Shown: positions 30,639 through 40,531 of the stretch, one piece after another
Position numbering within the stretch: position 1 is the first letter of the stretch
How the letters are laid out: each line of letters starts with the position of its first letter
From: Ottowia beijingensis
GTDB lineage: Bacteria > Pseudomonadota > Gammaproteobacteria > Burkholderiales > Burkholderiaceae_C
Direction: 5' to 3'
Assembly: GCF_013423955.1 (NCBI RefSeq)
Contig: NZ_JACCKX010000004.1
Location: 1 to 64,000 of the forward strand
DNA length: 64,000 nucleotides
Notes under the pieces: model-generated
What the model was told of the DNA's origin: nothing
Seen by the model: only the letters and a program-made list of their open reading frames with translations
The model's database searches: none
Position numbers and translations under genes: made by a program

Positions 30639-31652
30639 ATGAACGTTCGCGCCACCATGGTCTTCATCGACCTCACCGGCAGCACTGCCGCGTATGAAGC
30701 GCTCGGGAACGCCCAGGTGGCCGATGTCATCTCCAAGGTGACACAGTGGATCGGCCGTGTGTGCGAGGCCCATGAAGGGCGCACCGTGAAGTTTCTGGGC
30801 GATGGCGTGCTGGCGCAGTTCTCGCGCAGTGCCAAGGCTGTCGAATCGGCCATCTTCCTGCAGCAAAGCCACACCGAACGCCTGGAAAAATGGCCCGAGC
30901 CGCTGCGCATGCGCCTGAAGATCGGCATGGCCTCCGGCGACGTGGTGCAGCGCGACGACGACGTGTATGGCGACCCGGTGAACCTGGCGGCACGCCTGTC
31001 CGACATGGCGGGTGCCAACGGCATCTGGGCAGACGAGGGCGTCATCGCCGAACTGCGCCAGGATCGCGAAGCGGCCGTCAAATCCGGCCACCTCGAACCC
31101 GGGGTGATGGACGCGGCGCGTTACCGCTCGCTGGGCATGATCAACGTGCGCGGATTGACCGAGCCCCGGTCGATCTTCCAGATCGAGTGGAGCGAGGATG
31201 TCACGACAGACTTGATGACCGTGCGCGGCATGTTGCCCGAGGCGCAACGTGCGGGTGCCGGCAGTGGCGGCAGCATCGCACTGGCCTGGTTCGGCACGAC
31301 CCGGGTGTTCACGGCCGCACAACTGCCGGTGTTCATCGGGCGCATTCCGGACAGCGGCTTTGTCGTGAAGGACCAGCGGGTGTCGCGCAGCCACGCGCGC
31401 CTGGAGTTCATCAACGGTGCCTTCGTGCTGACCGACCTGAGCAGCTTCGGCACCTGGGTGCGTTTCAGCGAGAACCCCGACGCCGAAGTCCAGCTGCGGC
31501 GCAACGACTGCGTTCTGCACTCGACCGGCGAGATCGCACTGGGTGCGTCTTTCAGCGACTTCAGCGCGCCAGTGGTGGCGTTCAACGTCAGCTCCGGCGA
31601 TTCAGCAGGCCAGGGGCCGTATCTGTTCGATGACGCGAGCGCAGCAATTTAG
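30639..31652 (+). CDS. Class III adenylate/guanylate cyclase with C-terminal FHA domain
   Basis: 337 residues, unbroken. The cyclase domain is at about 1-180: metal-binding Asp in FIDLTGSTAAYE and in KFLGDGVLAQF, and transition-state residues in YGDPVNLAARLSDM. The FHA domain at about 225-310 has the GRIPDSGFVV, VSRSHARLEF and LTDLSSFGTWVRF signature (GR, SxxH, N/S-G). It is soluble, with no membrane segment. Cyclase-FHA pairing suggests cyclic-nucleotide production tied to Ser/Thr phosphorylation, as in type VI secretion or kinase networks. No kinase is nearby. Confidence 0.87.
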   Translation: MNVRATMVFIDLTGSTAAYEALGNAQVADVISKVTQWIGRVCEAHEGRTVKFLGDGVLAQFSRSAKAVESAIFLQQSHTERLEKWPEPLRMRLKIGMASGDVVQRDDDVYGDPVNLAARLSDMAGANGIWADEGVIAELRQDREAAVKSGHLEPGVMDAARYRSLGMINVRGLTEPRSIFQIEWSEDVTTDLMTVRGMLPEAQRAGAGSGGSIALAWFGTTRVFTAAQLPVFIGRIPDSGFVVKDQRVSRSHARLEFINGAFVLTDLSSFGTWVRFSENPDAEVQLRRNDCVLHSTGEIALGASFSDFSAPVVAFNVSSGDSAGQGPYLFDDASAAI

Positions 31653-31715
31653 GTAGAGACCCAGATTGATCCTGCTTCACCTCGTTTATTATTAACATAA
31701 TGCACATCGTATGAA

Positions 31716-31928
31716 GTGAAGCCACCGCGTCGGCCACCCGGCCACGTGGTGCAAAGCCGCGTCGAGCGAAGCCGCAAGCTGCGCGCCATGTACCGATCAC
31801 TCGGCGGGTCGCGGGCCGACTGCGCGAAGCATCTTCACGTCACCGAGCGGTGTTTACGTAACCGGGAAGCTGGTCGCCACGCCATCCCGTTCGCGGCCTT
31901 CCGGCTGCTGCGCATCAGCTTAGTGCTT
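31716..31928 (+). CDS. Small HTH protein, possibly degenerate
   Basis: The frame encodes SRKLRAMYRSLGGSRADCAK and then VTERCLRNREAGRHAIPFAA. This resembles the XRE-type helix-turn-helix found in Xer-activator (VC1465-like) and phage-type small regulators, where the usual text is LHNWESGRHAIPFAAYKLLR. The start is unclear, the usual Trp is lost and the frame is ragged at the 3' end, so this may be a remnant or frameshifted. It is preceded by an AT-rich stretch TTTATTATTAACATAATG. Confidence 0.4.
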
Positions 31929-31952
31929 AGTGGTCTGCGCGCCGTCCGGCAA

Positions 31953-32624
31953 TCACCACTGTCCGCGCGGCCCTTGCTTCTGCTGCGACCAGCGCAGCGC
32001 CGTTTCCATCAGTTCCACCGAATCGCGGCGCTCGGCGCGGCGGGCGAAGTCGAGGGCGCTCAAACCTTTCTGGTTGCGCATGTGGATGTCGGCGCCGGCT
32101 TCGATGAGCAGTTTGACGGCTTCCGGCGTGCCGTACGACGCGGCCATCATCAGCGGCGTGGTGCCGTTGGGCGATTGAGCGTCGATGAAGGCGTGCTCTT
32201 CGAGCAGCAGGCGCATGATGTCCAGATGACCGCCGGTGGCGGCGTAATGCAGCGGTGTCCAGCCGGGTTTGTTGACGTCGGCATCCCTGGCGATCAGCTG
32301 CCGCGCCAGATCGAGGTGGCCCTTCAGCGCGGCCATCATCAGCGGGCTTTCGTCCGTGGCGTTGCGGGTTTCGGGTTTCAGCCGCGGCGAATCGATCAGC
32401 AGCCTGGCCACACGCAGCGAGCCTTCCTGCAGCGCCATGTACAGGCCCGGCACGCCCTTTTCGTCCTTGGTGTTGGGGTCGACCCCGCTGGCCAGCAGGC
32501 TGCGCATGGCGACGTCGTTGTCCTGCTTGATGGCGCGGAAGAAGGCGCCGGAATCGGCCAGGGCGGCGACGGTGAACAGGCCGAATGCGACGGCAGTGAT
32601 GCTCTTGCGGACGTTGCGGATCAT
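31953..32624 (-). CDS. Secreted ankyrin-repeat protein
   Basis: 223 residues. A signal peptide (SITAVAFGLFTVAALA) is followed by about five ankyrin repeats, e.g. TPLHYAATGGHLDIMRLLLE and TPLMMAASYGTPEAVKLLIE. It is probably periplasmic. Its ATG overlaps the tatD stop (TCATGA on the plus strand), so the two are translationally coupled. Ankyrin proteins downstream of tatD are common in Burkholderiales; the role is unknown, likely protein-protein interaction. Confidence 0.88.
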   Translation of the reverse strand: MIRNVRKSITAVAFGLFTVAALADSGAFFRAIKQDNDVAMRSLLASGVDPNTKDEKGVPGLYMALQEGSLRVARLLIDSPRLKPETRNATDESPLMMAALKGHLDLARQLIARDADVNKPGWTPLHYAATGGHLDIMRLLLEEHAFIDAQSPNGTTPLMMAASYGTPEAVKLLIEAGADIHMRNQKGLSALDFARRAERRDSVELMETALRWSQQKQGPRGQW

Positions 32625-33427
32625 GATGAAACCCTCGGAAACAAGCGGGTGAAATTGGCGCTGGTGATCTCGCCGATGCGTTCGACCGTGGTGCCGCGCA
32701 GCTCGGCCAGGCGCGCAGCCACGTGCGGCACGTAGGCCGGCGTGTTGACCTTGCCGCGGTAAGGCACCGGCGCCAGGTAGGGTGCGTCGGTTTCGATCAG
32801 CAGGCGATCATCGGGCACCAGCGCGGCCACCTCGTGCAGTTCGCGGGCGTTCTTGAAGGTGACGATGCCCGACAGCGACACGTAGAAGCCCAGGTCCAGC
32901 GCGGCGCGGGCCACCTCGCGCGTTTCGGTGAAGCAATGAAACACGCCGCCGGCACTGCCGGGGCCGCCCTCCTCGCCCTCTTCCTTCAGGATGCCGAGCG
33001 TGTCTTCGGACGCCGCGCGCGTGTGTATGACCAGCGGCACGCCGGCCTGCCGTGCGGCGCGGATGTGGGTGCGGAAACGCTCGCGCTGCCATGCCAGGTC
33101 GGCAATGCTGCGGCCGCCCTTGCGCTCTTCCATCTGGTAGTAATCCAGGCCGGTCTCGCCCACCGCCACCACGCGCGGCAGGCGGGTGGCGGCCACCAGT
33201 TCATCGACGCTCGGCTCGTGCACGTCCTCGCTGTCGGGGTGCACGCCGGCCGTGGCCCAGAAGTTGTCGTAGCGCGCGGCCAGCGCCTGCACCGACGGAA
33301 ACTCCTCCATCGTGGTGCTGATGCACAAGGCGCGCGTGACTTGCGCAGCGGCCATGGCGGCGCGCAGTCCGGCCATGTCGCCCGCCAGTTCGGGGAATGT
33401 CAGGTGGCAGTGGGAATCGGTGAACAT
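32621..33427 (-). CDS. tatD: TatD-family metal-dependent deoxyribonuclease
   Basis: 268 residues, unbroken. TIM-barrel hydrolase with metal ligands in FTDSHCHL, GETGLDYY, VIHTRAA, FHCFTET and ETDAPYLAP. TatD enzymes are 3'-5' exonucleases implicated in DNA repair and degradation. The start MFTDSHCHL was preferred over an upstream in-frame start (33439). It lies upstream of the coupled ankyrin gene and downstream of pilZ. Confidence 0.92.
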   Translation of the reverse strand: MFTDSHCHLTFPELAGDMAGLRAAMAAAQVTRALCISTTMEEFPSVQALAARYDNFWATAGVHPDSEDVHEPSVDELVAATRLPRVVAVGETGLDYYQMEERKGGRSIADLAWQRERFRTHIRAARQAGVPLVIHTRAASEDTLGILKEEGEEGGPGSAGGVFHCFTETREVARAALDLGFYVSLSGIVTFKNARELHEVAALVPDDRLLIETDAPYLAPVPYRGKVNTPAYVPHVAARLAELRGTTVERIGEITSANFTRLFPRVSS

Positions 33428-33551
33428 GCACAAGGCCAAGCGGCCGAACCCGTCGGCGCGCTGGCAGAAAAATGACTGATTTCGATGCTAGCACCGCCCA
33501 TGCAGGCGCGCTGTCGGCGCGAGCCGCGTCCGGCCGGCCGCAGCCCCCGCG

Positions 33552-33928
33552 TCAGATGGTCTGCGTCGGTCGGTCCGAGCTCAGTGCGGAGCCGAGAATC
33601 TGCTCGATCTTGACCTTGAGCTGCTCCGACTTCTCGTCTTTCGGAAAGCGGATGCCCACGCCCTGCGTGCGGTTGCCGGTCGCGCGCGCCGGGGTGATCC
33701 AGGCCACCTTGCCGGCCACCGGGTAGCGCTGCGGGTCGTCCGGCAGCGTGATCAGCACGTACACGTCGTCGCCCAGTTTGTGATCGCGCGCCGAGGAATG
33801 AAGATGCCCCCTTCCGCGAACATCGGGATGTAGGCTGCGTACAGCGCCGCCTTTTCCTTGATCGCCAGCTGGATGACGCTGGGTCGGGGCGTGGACAGGG
33901 CGGCGTTCTGGCTCGGGCTGGTGGACAT
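33552..33928 (-). CDS. PilZ-domain protein (type IV pilus/c-di-GMP related)
   Basis: About 125 residues. The N-terminus MSTSPSQNAALSTPRPSVIQ leads into LAIKEKAALYAAYIPMFAEG, typical of the short PilZ proteins required for type IV pili. After a frameshift near 33800 comes LGDDVYVLITLPDDPQRYPV and VGIRFPKDEKSEQL. It lacks a clear RxxxR c-di-GMP motif, like the founding PilZ, so it may not bind the nucleotide. The order tatD-pilZ-holB-tmk-mltG is conserved in proteobacteria. Confidence 0.87.
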
Positions 33929-33946
33929 GACGGTGCAAAAAGGGGT

Positions 33947-34949
33947 TCAGCGACGCGAGTTTAGGGCCTGCCGTGCACTGCTGACCAGGAATTCTGTCGC
34001 CAAACCGGGGTTTAAGGGATGTTCGGCGGTGCGTGTCGACTGCGCCAGCTGCTGCCACCACTTGGTGAGCGCGCCCACGGGCAGCGGCCGCTCGGGCAGA
34101 TCGGCGCGGTCGAAGAAGCGCGGCGCGGCACCCACCTGCAACGCCAGCAGGTCGTGGCACAGCTTCTGCAGCCGTGCCACGGCTTCGGGCAGTGGCAGAT
34201 CGGCCAGCGCGCTGGCCTCGCCCTGCGCCAGTGCCCGTGGCAGCAGTGCCCAGCGGCGCGCGCTGTCCTTGCCCTGCGCCAGCGCCAGGGCTTCGGCCGG
34301 CCGCCCGCCGCCGGCGCGCAGCAGGGCGGCGCCCTCCCGGCCGCGATGCCCTGCGCGCTCAGCCACGGCAGCGCCTCGTCCGCGTCCGGCCACAGCAGGG
34401 TGTGGCCCAGGCAGCGGCTGCGAATGGTGGGCAGCAGCAGGTGCGCCGCGTCGGTGGCCAGCACGAAGCGCACGTCGCCCGGCGGCTCTTCCAGCGTCTT
34501 GAGCAGGGCGTTGGCGGTGACCTGGTTCATGCGCTCGGCCGGGTACACCAGCACCGCCTTGCCGCGCCCGCGCCCGCTGGTGCGCTGGGCGAATTCGATG
34601 GCGTCGCGCATGGCATCGACACGGATCTCCTTGCTGGGCTTGCGCTTCTTGTCGTCAATGTCGGATTGCGCCTTTTCGGGCAGCGGCCAGCCGCGCGCAA
34701 TCATGTCGGTCTCGGGCATCAGCACCACCAGGTCGGGGTGCGTGTGCACGTCGATGCCGTGGCAGCTGGCGCACTTGCCGCACGCGCCCTGGGGCGTGGG
34801 GGCATCGCACAGCCAGGCGCGCACCAGGGCTTCAGCCAGTTCGAACTGGCCCAGACCCGACGGGCCCTGCAGCAGCCAGGCGTGGCCGCGCTGGGCCAGC
34901 AGGCTTTCCAGCTGGCGCGCAATCCAGGGGCCGGCGCGCTCACAGCCAT
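33947..34949 (-). CDS. holB: DNA polymerase III delta' subunit
   Basis: Clamp-loader subunit of about 333 residues. A P-loop-like [20 protein letters not shown] precedes the zinc motif [18 protein letters not shown]; then come [20 protein letters not shown] and the SRC motif [10 protein letters not shown] frameshift near 34345 switches to the frame ending [17 protein letters not shown] ... [14 protein letters not shown]. The start ATG at 34949 overlaps the end of tmk; one more base loss near 34930 blurs the junction. Confidence 0.9.
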
Positions 34950-35593
34950 CCTGCCCTGCACCGCCGCCTGCACGTCGCGCCACACGGCGTCGCGCGGCTG
35001 ATCGGCGTCGATGCGGGCGAAGCGCGCGGGGCCTCGCCGGCGCGGCGGGCGTAGCCGGCGCGCACGGCGTCGAAGAAGGCGGCCGGTTGCGCCTCGAACT
35101 TGTCGGGCACACGCGCGCCCACCAGGCGCTCGGCGGCCACGGCGGGTGGCAGATCGAACCAGATGGTCAGATCGGGCTGCAGCAGCGGTTTATGGGTCAA
35201 ATCGGCCTCCAGCTCCCGTGTATCCTGCACCAGAAGCTCCAATTTTGATAGCGACTGCCAGTCGAGCCCGCGCCCGCCGCCCTGGTAGGCAAAGGTCGCG
35301 TCGGTGAAGCGGTCGCACAGCACCGCGTCGCCGCGTGTCAGCGCCGGGGCGATGACCTGGCGGATGTGGTCGCGCCGGGCGGCGAACATCAGCAGCGCCT
35401 CGGTCAGCGCGTCCATGGGCTGGTGCAGCGCCAGCGCGCGGATCTGCTCGGCCAGCGGCGTGCCGCCGGGCTCGCGCGTCAGCACCACGGTGCGGCCGGT
35501 AGCGCGCAGGGCGTCGGCCAGCGCGTCGATGTGGGTCGACTTGCCGGCACCGTCGATGCCCTCGAAGCTGATGAACAGGCCCGTCTGCGCCAT
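34940..35593 (-). CDS. tmk: Thymidylate kinase
   Basis: Phosphorylates dTMP to dTDP. Walker [14 protein letters not shown](Y/F) motif [17 protein letters not shown] and a LID region are visible; about 215 residues. A frameshift near 35030 alters the last 30 codons; the corrected frame reads [20 protein letters not shown] and runs into the holB start, so the exact stop is uncertain. A copy of the dispersed palindromic repeat (35195-35253) lies inside the gene and encodes [20 protein letters not shown] in frame. Confidence 0.9.
   Translation of the reverse strand: MAQTGLFISFEGIDGAGKSTHIDALADALRATGRTVVLTREPGGTPLAEQIRALALHQPMDALTEALLMFAARRDHIRQVIAPALTRGDAVLCDRFTDATFAYQGGGRGLDWQSLSKLELLVQDTRELEADLTHKPLLQPDLTIWFDLPPAVAAERLVGARVPDKFEAQPAAFFDAVRAGYARRAGEAPRASPASTPISRATPCGATCRRRCRAGWL
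35195..35253. repeat. Dispersed palindromic repeat inside tmk
   Basis: GTCAAATCGGCCTCCAGCTC ... CTCCAATTTTGATAGCGAC. It has the ends of the intergenic family, with the central dyad diverged. It lies in the coding sequence after the LID/DR motif region without breaking the frame. Confidence 0.6.
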
Positions 35594-35610
35594 CGTCGCC
35601 ATCGCCGCCA

Positions 35611-36637
35611 TCAGTTGCCGCTGGCGGCCGGAGCCGGGGCGGGCGCGCCGCCGCCGCGCTGGTACTTGTTGACCGCACGGTTGTGGTCCTGCAGCGATTC
35701 GCTGAACTTGCTGCTGCCGTCGCCGCGCGCCACGAAGTACAGCGACTTGGTCTGCGCCGGCTGCACCGCCGCCATCAGCGAGGCCTTGCCGGGCATGGCA
35801 ATCGGCGTAGGCGGCAGGCCGGCGCGGGTGTAGGTGTTGAAGGGCGTGTCGGCGGTCAGGTGGCTGCGGCGCAGGTTGCCGTCGAACGCATCGCCCAGGC
35901 CGTAGATCACGGTCGGGTCGGTCTGCAGCCGCATGCCGATGCGCAGGCGGTTGATGAACACACCGGCGATCTCGGGCCGGTCGCCGGCCTGGCCGGTTTC
36001 CTTCTCGACGATGCTGGCCAGGATCAGCGCCTCGTCGGGCGACTTCAGCGGCAGGCCGGGCGCGCGCGCGTCCCAGGCGGCCTGCAGGCGCCGGTCCATC
36101 AACTGCAGCGACTGGCGCAGCACGTCCACATCGCTGGCGTTCTTGAAGTAGTGGAAGGTGTCGGGGAAGAAGCGCCCTCGGGTGCCACGCCCGGCTTGCC
36201 CAGCGCCTTCATGATCTCGGCCGGCGCCATGCCTTGCGTGTCGTGCCGCAGATGCTCGGCTTTGGAGAGCGCGTCTCGGAACTGCTTGAACGTCCAGCCT
36301 TCCACCAGCGTCACCGTCAGCACGATGCGGTCGCCGCGCACCAGCTTGCCCAGCAGGTCGCCCGGCGTCATGCCGCGCGTGACGGCGTAGTCGCCGGGCT
36401 TGATGGTCTGCTCGCCCACCGCGAAGCGGAAGAACGCGTGCAGCAGATCGGCGTTGGTGCGCACGCCGCCTTCCACCGCCTTGGCGGCGGCGGTGCGCAG
36501 CGAGGCGCCCTGCGGCACGCTGATCTCGACCTTCTCGGCCGCCAGCGGCAGCGCTGCTGCGTCCACCACCAGGCCCAGCCGCCGGCCGCCAGGGCCAGCG
36601 CCAGCAGCAATGCCAGCAATTTGAATAGGGTTCGCAC
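35611..36637 (-). CDS. mltG: Endolytic murein transglycosylase MltG (YceG family)
   Basis: Inner-membrane lytic transglycosylase that cuts nascent glycan strands. It has an N-terminal membrane helix ([21 protein letters not shown]), a LysM-like domain ([34 protein letters not shown]), the catalytic Glu in [10 protein letters not shown], and the conserved [20 protein letters not shown] and [15 protein letters not shown]. The probable start is a GTG at 36637. Frameshifts near 36560 and 36172 split the frame. It ends 18 bp before tmk. Confidence 0.92.
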
Positions 36638-36684
36638 GGGGCTATGAACGTCCTGAAAACGAGCCGGCCATGATAATTCAGCCC

Positions 36685-37640
36685 ATGTCCGAGTCCGTAT
36701 CTGCCTTTCCCGCCGTCGCCGCATCGAACGGCATCGCCCCCTGTCCCACCTGGGCGTCATCCGCGCCCGGGGCGAAGACGCCGCCACCTTCCTGCAGGGC
36801 CAACTGACGCAGGACGTGGTGCTGATGAAGCAGGGCGAGGCGCGCCTGGCCGCCTTCTGCAGCGCCAAGGGCCGCATGCTGGCCAGCTTTCAGGTGCTGA
36901 AGACCGCGCCCGACGAACTGCTGCTGGTGACCAGCGCCGACACCCTGCCCGCCACGCTCAAGCGCCTGTCGATGTTCGTGCTGCGCGCCAGGCTCAAACT
37001 GAGCGACGCGACCGGGGATTACGCGGTCTGGGGGCAACTCGGCGAAACTCCTGATTTGATAGCTGCCAGCGCCGATGGGGCGGGCGCTGAGGCCCAAAAC
37101 GATGCCGAAAAACCAGCGCACCGCATCGCCCTGCCCGCCGCAGGCGGCGTGGCACGCACGCTGTGGTTGGCGCCCGCCGGCAGCGCCCTGCCCGCCGGCG
37201 TGGCGCCCCTGACCGAAGCCGACTGGCTGCTGGCCGAGGTGCTGGCCGGCGTGGCGCGCATCACGCCGCCGGTGGTCGAGGCCTTCGTGCCGCAGATGCT
37301 GAACTACGAAAGCGTGGGCGGCGTGAACTTCAAGAAAGGCTGCTACCCCGGCCAGGAAGTGGTGGCGCGCAGCCAGTTCCGCGGCGCCATCAAGCGGCGT
37401 GCCTACGTCGGCCACGTGGCGGGTGCGGCGCAGGCAGGGCAGGAGGTGTTCTCGGCGGCCGACCCCGATCAGCCCGTGGGCCAGATTGCGCAAGCCGCCG
37501 CGGCAGACGACGCTGCAGCGGTGATCGCCGTGCTGCAGGTGGCCGAGGTGGCGGCTGGCGCCGCACTGCACGTCGGCAGCGCCATCGGCCCGGCGCTGAC
37601 GGGGCTGGCGATTCCGTACCCGCTCGCGGAAGACATCTGA
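36685..37640 (+). CDS. ygfZ: Folate-binding YgfZ/GcvT-like Fe-S maturation protein
   Basis: About 315 residues. Diagnostic motif KGCYPGQEVVARSQFRG, with FLQGQLTQDVV near the N-terminus. YgfZ uses tetrahydrofolate to help assemble or repair certain Fe-S enzymes. A frameshift near 36745 separates MSESVSAFPAV from LSHLGVIRARGEDAATFLQG. The segment encoding PDLIAASADGAGAEAQNDAE is a copy of the dispersed repeat (37048-37100) carried in frame. It is divergent from mltG. Confidence 0.9.
37048..37100. repeat. Dispersed palindromic repeat inside ygfZ
   Basis: CTGATTTGATAGCTGCCAGC ... GGGCGCTGAGGCCCAAAA. Recognisable ends and dyad (GCCAGCGCC/GGGCGCTG). It is translated in frame as an Ala/Asp/Glu-rich linker between domains. 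Confidence 0.7.
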
Positions 37641-37895
37641 GCATTTGCTGAAAACCCCGGCGCGAGAGGGCTCTGGCCCGCGACCTGGAAGCGCTGCAAC
37701 GGCGCACTTTCCAAGCGTCGCCACCCACAAGCGCGGCCGCTCGCCGGCGTGATAAAATCACACCGCCGCCTGTTGCGATAGGCGCGCCCCATGTGGCGCG
37801 TTACGCTCAGGCGCCAAGGGCGAACCACCAAGCCGGCTGCCGTGCCCGCAAGCGGCATGGGCAGCCGGCGCCCTCCAACACGACAGGAACGCACC

Positions 37896-40262
37896 GTGCG
37901 CATCTCACCCCTCTGGCATCGCACTATCACCCGGCATGTGTCCCGGACATTGCCCGCAACCGCGCCGTGGCGCAACTGCGCGGCGCCTGGTTCGGGGCCT
38001 GCCTGCTGGCGGCGCTGGTCACCCCGGCGCTGGCCCAGACCCCTTCGGCCAACCTTCTCGTCAACGGCGGCTTCGAGAACAATCCGCCGCCCTCCCTTTG
38101 CGCCAATAACCTGGGGGCGTCGGTCACGCCCTGGCAGTTGGCGGGCGGTGGCCGCACCAACGTCATCGCCGTCGACGGTGGCACGACGGTGGACCCGGCC
38201 CTGGGTCGAACCGGCGGCGGCACCTGCAACTACGGCATCAACGTCAACTTCGATGCCGAGGTGGCCAACCCCAACGGCACTCGCCGGCATTACCTGGACA
38301 TCGACGGCGTCAACGAGCTGTACCAGACCCTCGTCGTGCCCAGCTGCGGCAGCGGTGACACCCGACCGCGCACGCTCCGGTTCTCCGGCTATTTCTCCAG
38401 CCGCGACACCGGCACCGGCGGCAGCGGCACGGTACGCCTGCTGCGCGGCAACGTTCAGGTGGCCGGCAGTCGGGTGCAGCCCGTGGACGGAGAGGGCGTG
38501 TTGCTCGCGTCCGTGAGTTCACCCCCGCATTGCCGTGGAATCGCTGGACGCAGGTATCCGGCACCGCCACCGTGGTGCCTGGCGACAAGATCACCTACGC
38601 CATCTACATGTCGAACCCCACCAATTTCGACAACGCATCGATCACCGTCGACGATCTCGACTGCCCCGCCACCACGCTCACGCTGAAAAAGCACTGGGCC
38701 GGCGCCACCGTGGGCAACACCGCGACGCTGACCGCCACCCGTGTGGCCGGCACGCCCGCCGTGCGCACGCAGATCGACTCGCTCAGCTCCACCGCCACGG
38801 CCGCCGCCAACGCGCCGGGCGGCCAGACCACCACCGACGCCACGCCCACCACCGTTTTCGCCGGCGACGTGATCGAGTTGGCCGAAACCTTCACGCCCGC
38901 CACGGCCACCTACCACGCCGGCCTGCAATGCACGGGCGACGTCGGCCTGAGCGGCTTCACCCTCACCGTGGGCGCGCTGGGCGCCGGCGCCGCGCCCATC
39001 GTCTGCACCTTCAGCAACAGCCTGAGCGCACAGCCCAGCCTGGTGGTGGGCAAAGACATCGCCGGCGTGGCCGACACCAACGACAACGGCGTCACCGGCG
39101 ATGCCGGCGACCTGGTGACCTACGCCTTCACGGTGCGCAACAACGGCAACGTCGCCCTCACCGGCGTGAGCCTGACCGACCCGCTGGCCGGCCTCTCGGC
39201 CCTCGCCATCACCTGGCCCGACCCGGCCAACCCCGGCACCCTGCCCGTCAACACCGAGGCCACCGCCACGGCCACCTACACCTTGACCCCGCGGACGCGG
39301 CATCGGGCCAGATGAGCAACACCGTCACCGCCACGGCCAACCCCGTGGGCGGCGTCACGCCGCGGGGCAGCGACAGCATCACCCAGCCCGTGCTGCCCAC
39401 GCCTGCGCCGCAGCTCACCCTGGCCAAGACCGCTGCCGTGGCCGACACCAATGGCAACGGCTCGCAAGGCGACGCGGGCGACGTGGTGACCTATACCCTC
39501 ACCGCCACCAACGCCGGCAACGTGCCGCTGAGCGGCGTGGTGCTCACCGACCCGCTGGCCGGCCTTTCGACCCTCACCATCACCTGGCCCGATGCGGCCA
39601 ATCCCGGCACCCTGCCCGTGGGCGCGCAGGCCACCGCCACCGCCACCTACACGCTCAGTGTCACGGACGCGACGGCCGGGCAGGTCAGCAACACCGCCAG
39701 CGTGACCGCCGATCCGGTCAACGGCAAGGTGGCCGTGCCGCCCGCCACGGCCACGGCCAGCCAGCCCGTGCTGCCCACGCCGGCGCCGCAGCTCACCCTG
39801 GCCAAGACCGCCGCCGTGGCCGACACCAATGGCAACGGCACGCAGGGCGATGCGGGCGACGTGGTGACCTACACCCTCACCGCCACCAACGCCGGCAACG
39901 TGCCGCTGAGCGGTGTGGTGCTGACCGACCCGCTGGCCGGCCTTTCGACCCTCACCATCACCTGGCCCGATGCGGCCAACCCCGGCACCCTGCCCGTGGG
40001 CGCGCAGGCCACGGCCACCGCCACCTACACGCTCAACGCCGCGGACGTCACAGCCGGACAGGTCAGCAACACCGCCACCGCAACCGCCGACCCGGTCAAC
40101 GGCCTGGTGGCCGTGCCGCCGGCCACAGGCACGGCCAGCGTCAGCACCCGGGCGGCGCCCCAGGGCGTGACCGCCGTGCCCGTGAACCACCCCTTGGCCC
40201 GGTGGTTGCTGGTTGGCGCGGTGGCATGGCTGGGCCGCCGTGCCTGGGCAGGGCGCAAGTAA
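37896..40262 (+). CDS. Large secreted DUF11-repeat protein with C-terminal membrane anchor
   Basis: About 790 residues after correcting frameshifts near 37945, 38510 and 39292. A signal segment ([13 protein letters not shown]) is followed by an N-terminal beta-sandwich-like domain ([40 protein letters not shown]), a Thr-rich region, and three DUF11-type Ig-like repeats of about 125 residues ([40 protein letters not shown]). The tail has a short hydrophobic helix and a basic end ([18 protein letters not shown]), like surface-sorting tails. The start is a tentative GTG. The last two repeats are almost identical at DNA level. Confidence 0.8.
39386..40141 (+). repeat. Two near-identical 378-bp tandem repeats in the DUF11 gene
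   Basis: Units begin CAGCCCGTGCTGCCCACGCC at 39386 and again at 39764. They differ at few positions and each codes one DUF11 domain. A third, more diverged unit starts near 39025. The near identity invites copy-number change and mis-assembly. Confidence 0.85.
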
Positions 40263-40291
40263 TTCCATCTGCAATTCAACGCGTCAATCGC

Positions 40292-40426
40292 CGTCATCCC
40301 GGCGAAGGCCGGGATCCATGTTTCTCCGCACACGCCGTCTGGATTCTGGCCCCGTATCGCGGTACGGGGCAGGCTTTGCGCCGGAATGACGAGATATGGC
40401 AGCTTTGATCTGGAATTGGAATAAGA
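40292..40426 (+). repeat. 135-bp repeat with REP-like hairpins, copy A
   Basis: Starts GTCATCCCGGCGAAGGCCGG (hairpin CCCGGC/GCCGGG), contains TTTCTCCGCACACGC and GTACGGGGCAGGCTTTGCGC, and ends GATCTGGAATTGGAAT. An inverted copy of more than 90 per cent identity by eye is at 47096-47229. Confidence 0.88.
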
Positions 40427-40531
40427 GCGTCGCGTGCAGGCCCGCCGGCCCGCCAGGACGCCGGTGGAAGGCGGTATCGCCGTGACCGGCCTATCATGCC
40501 CGGCACAACACCACCACGAGGAGACACCGCC

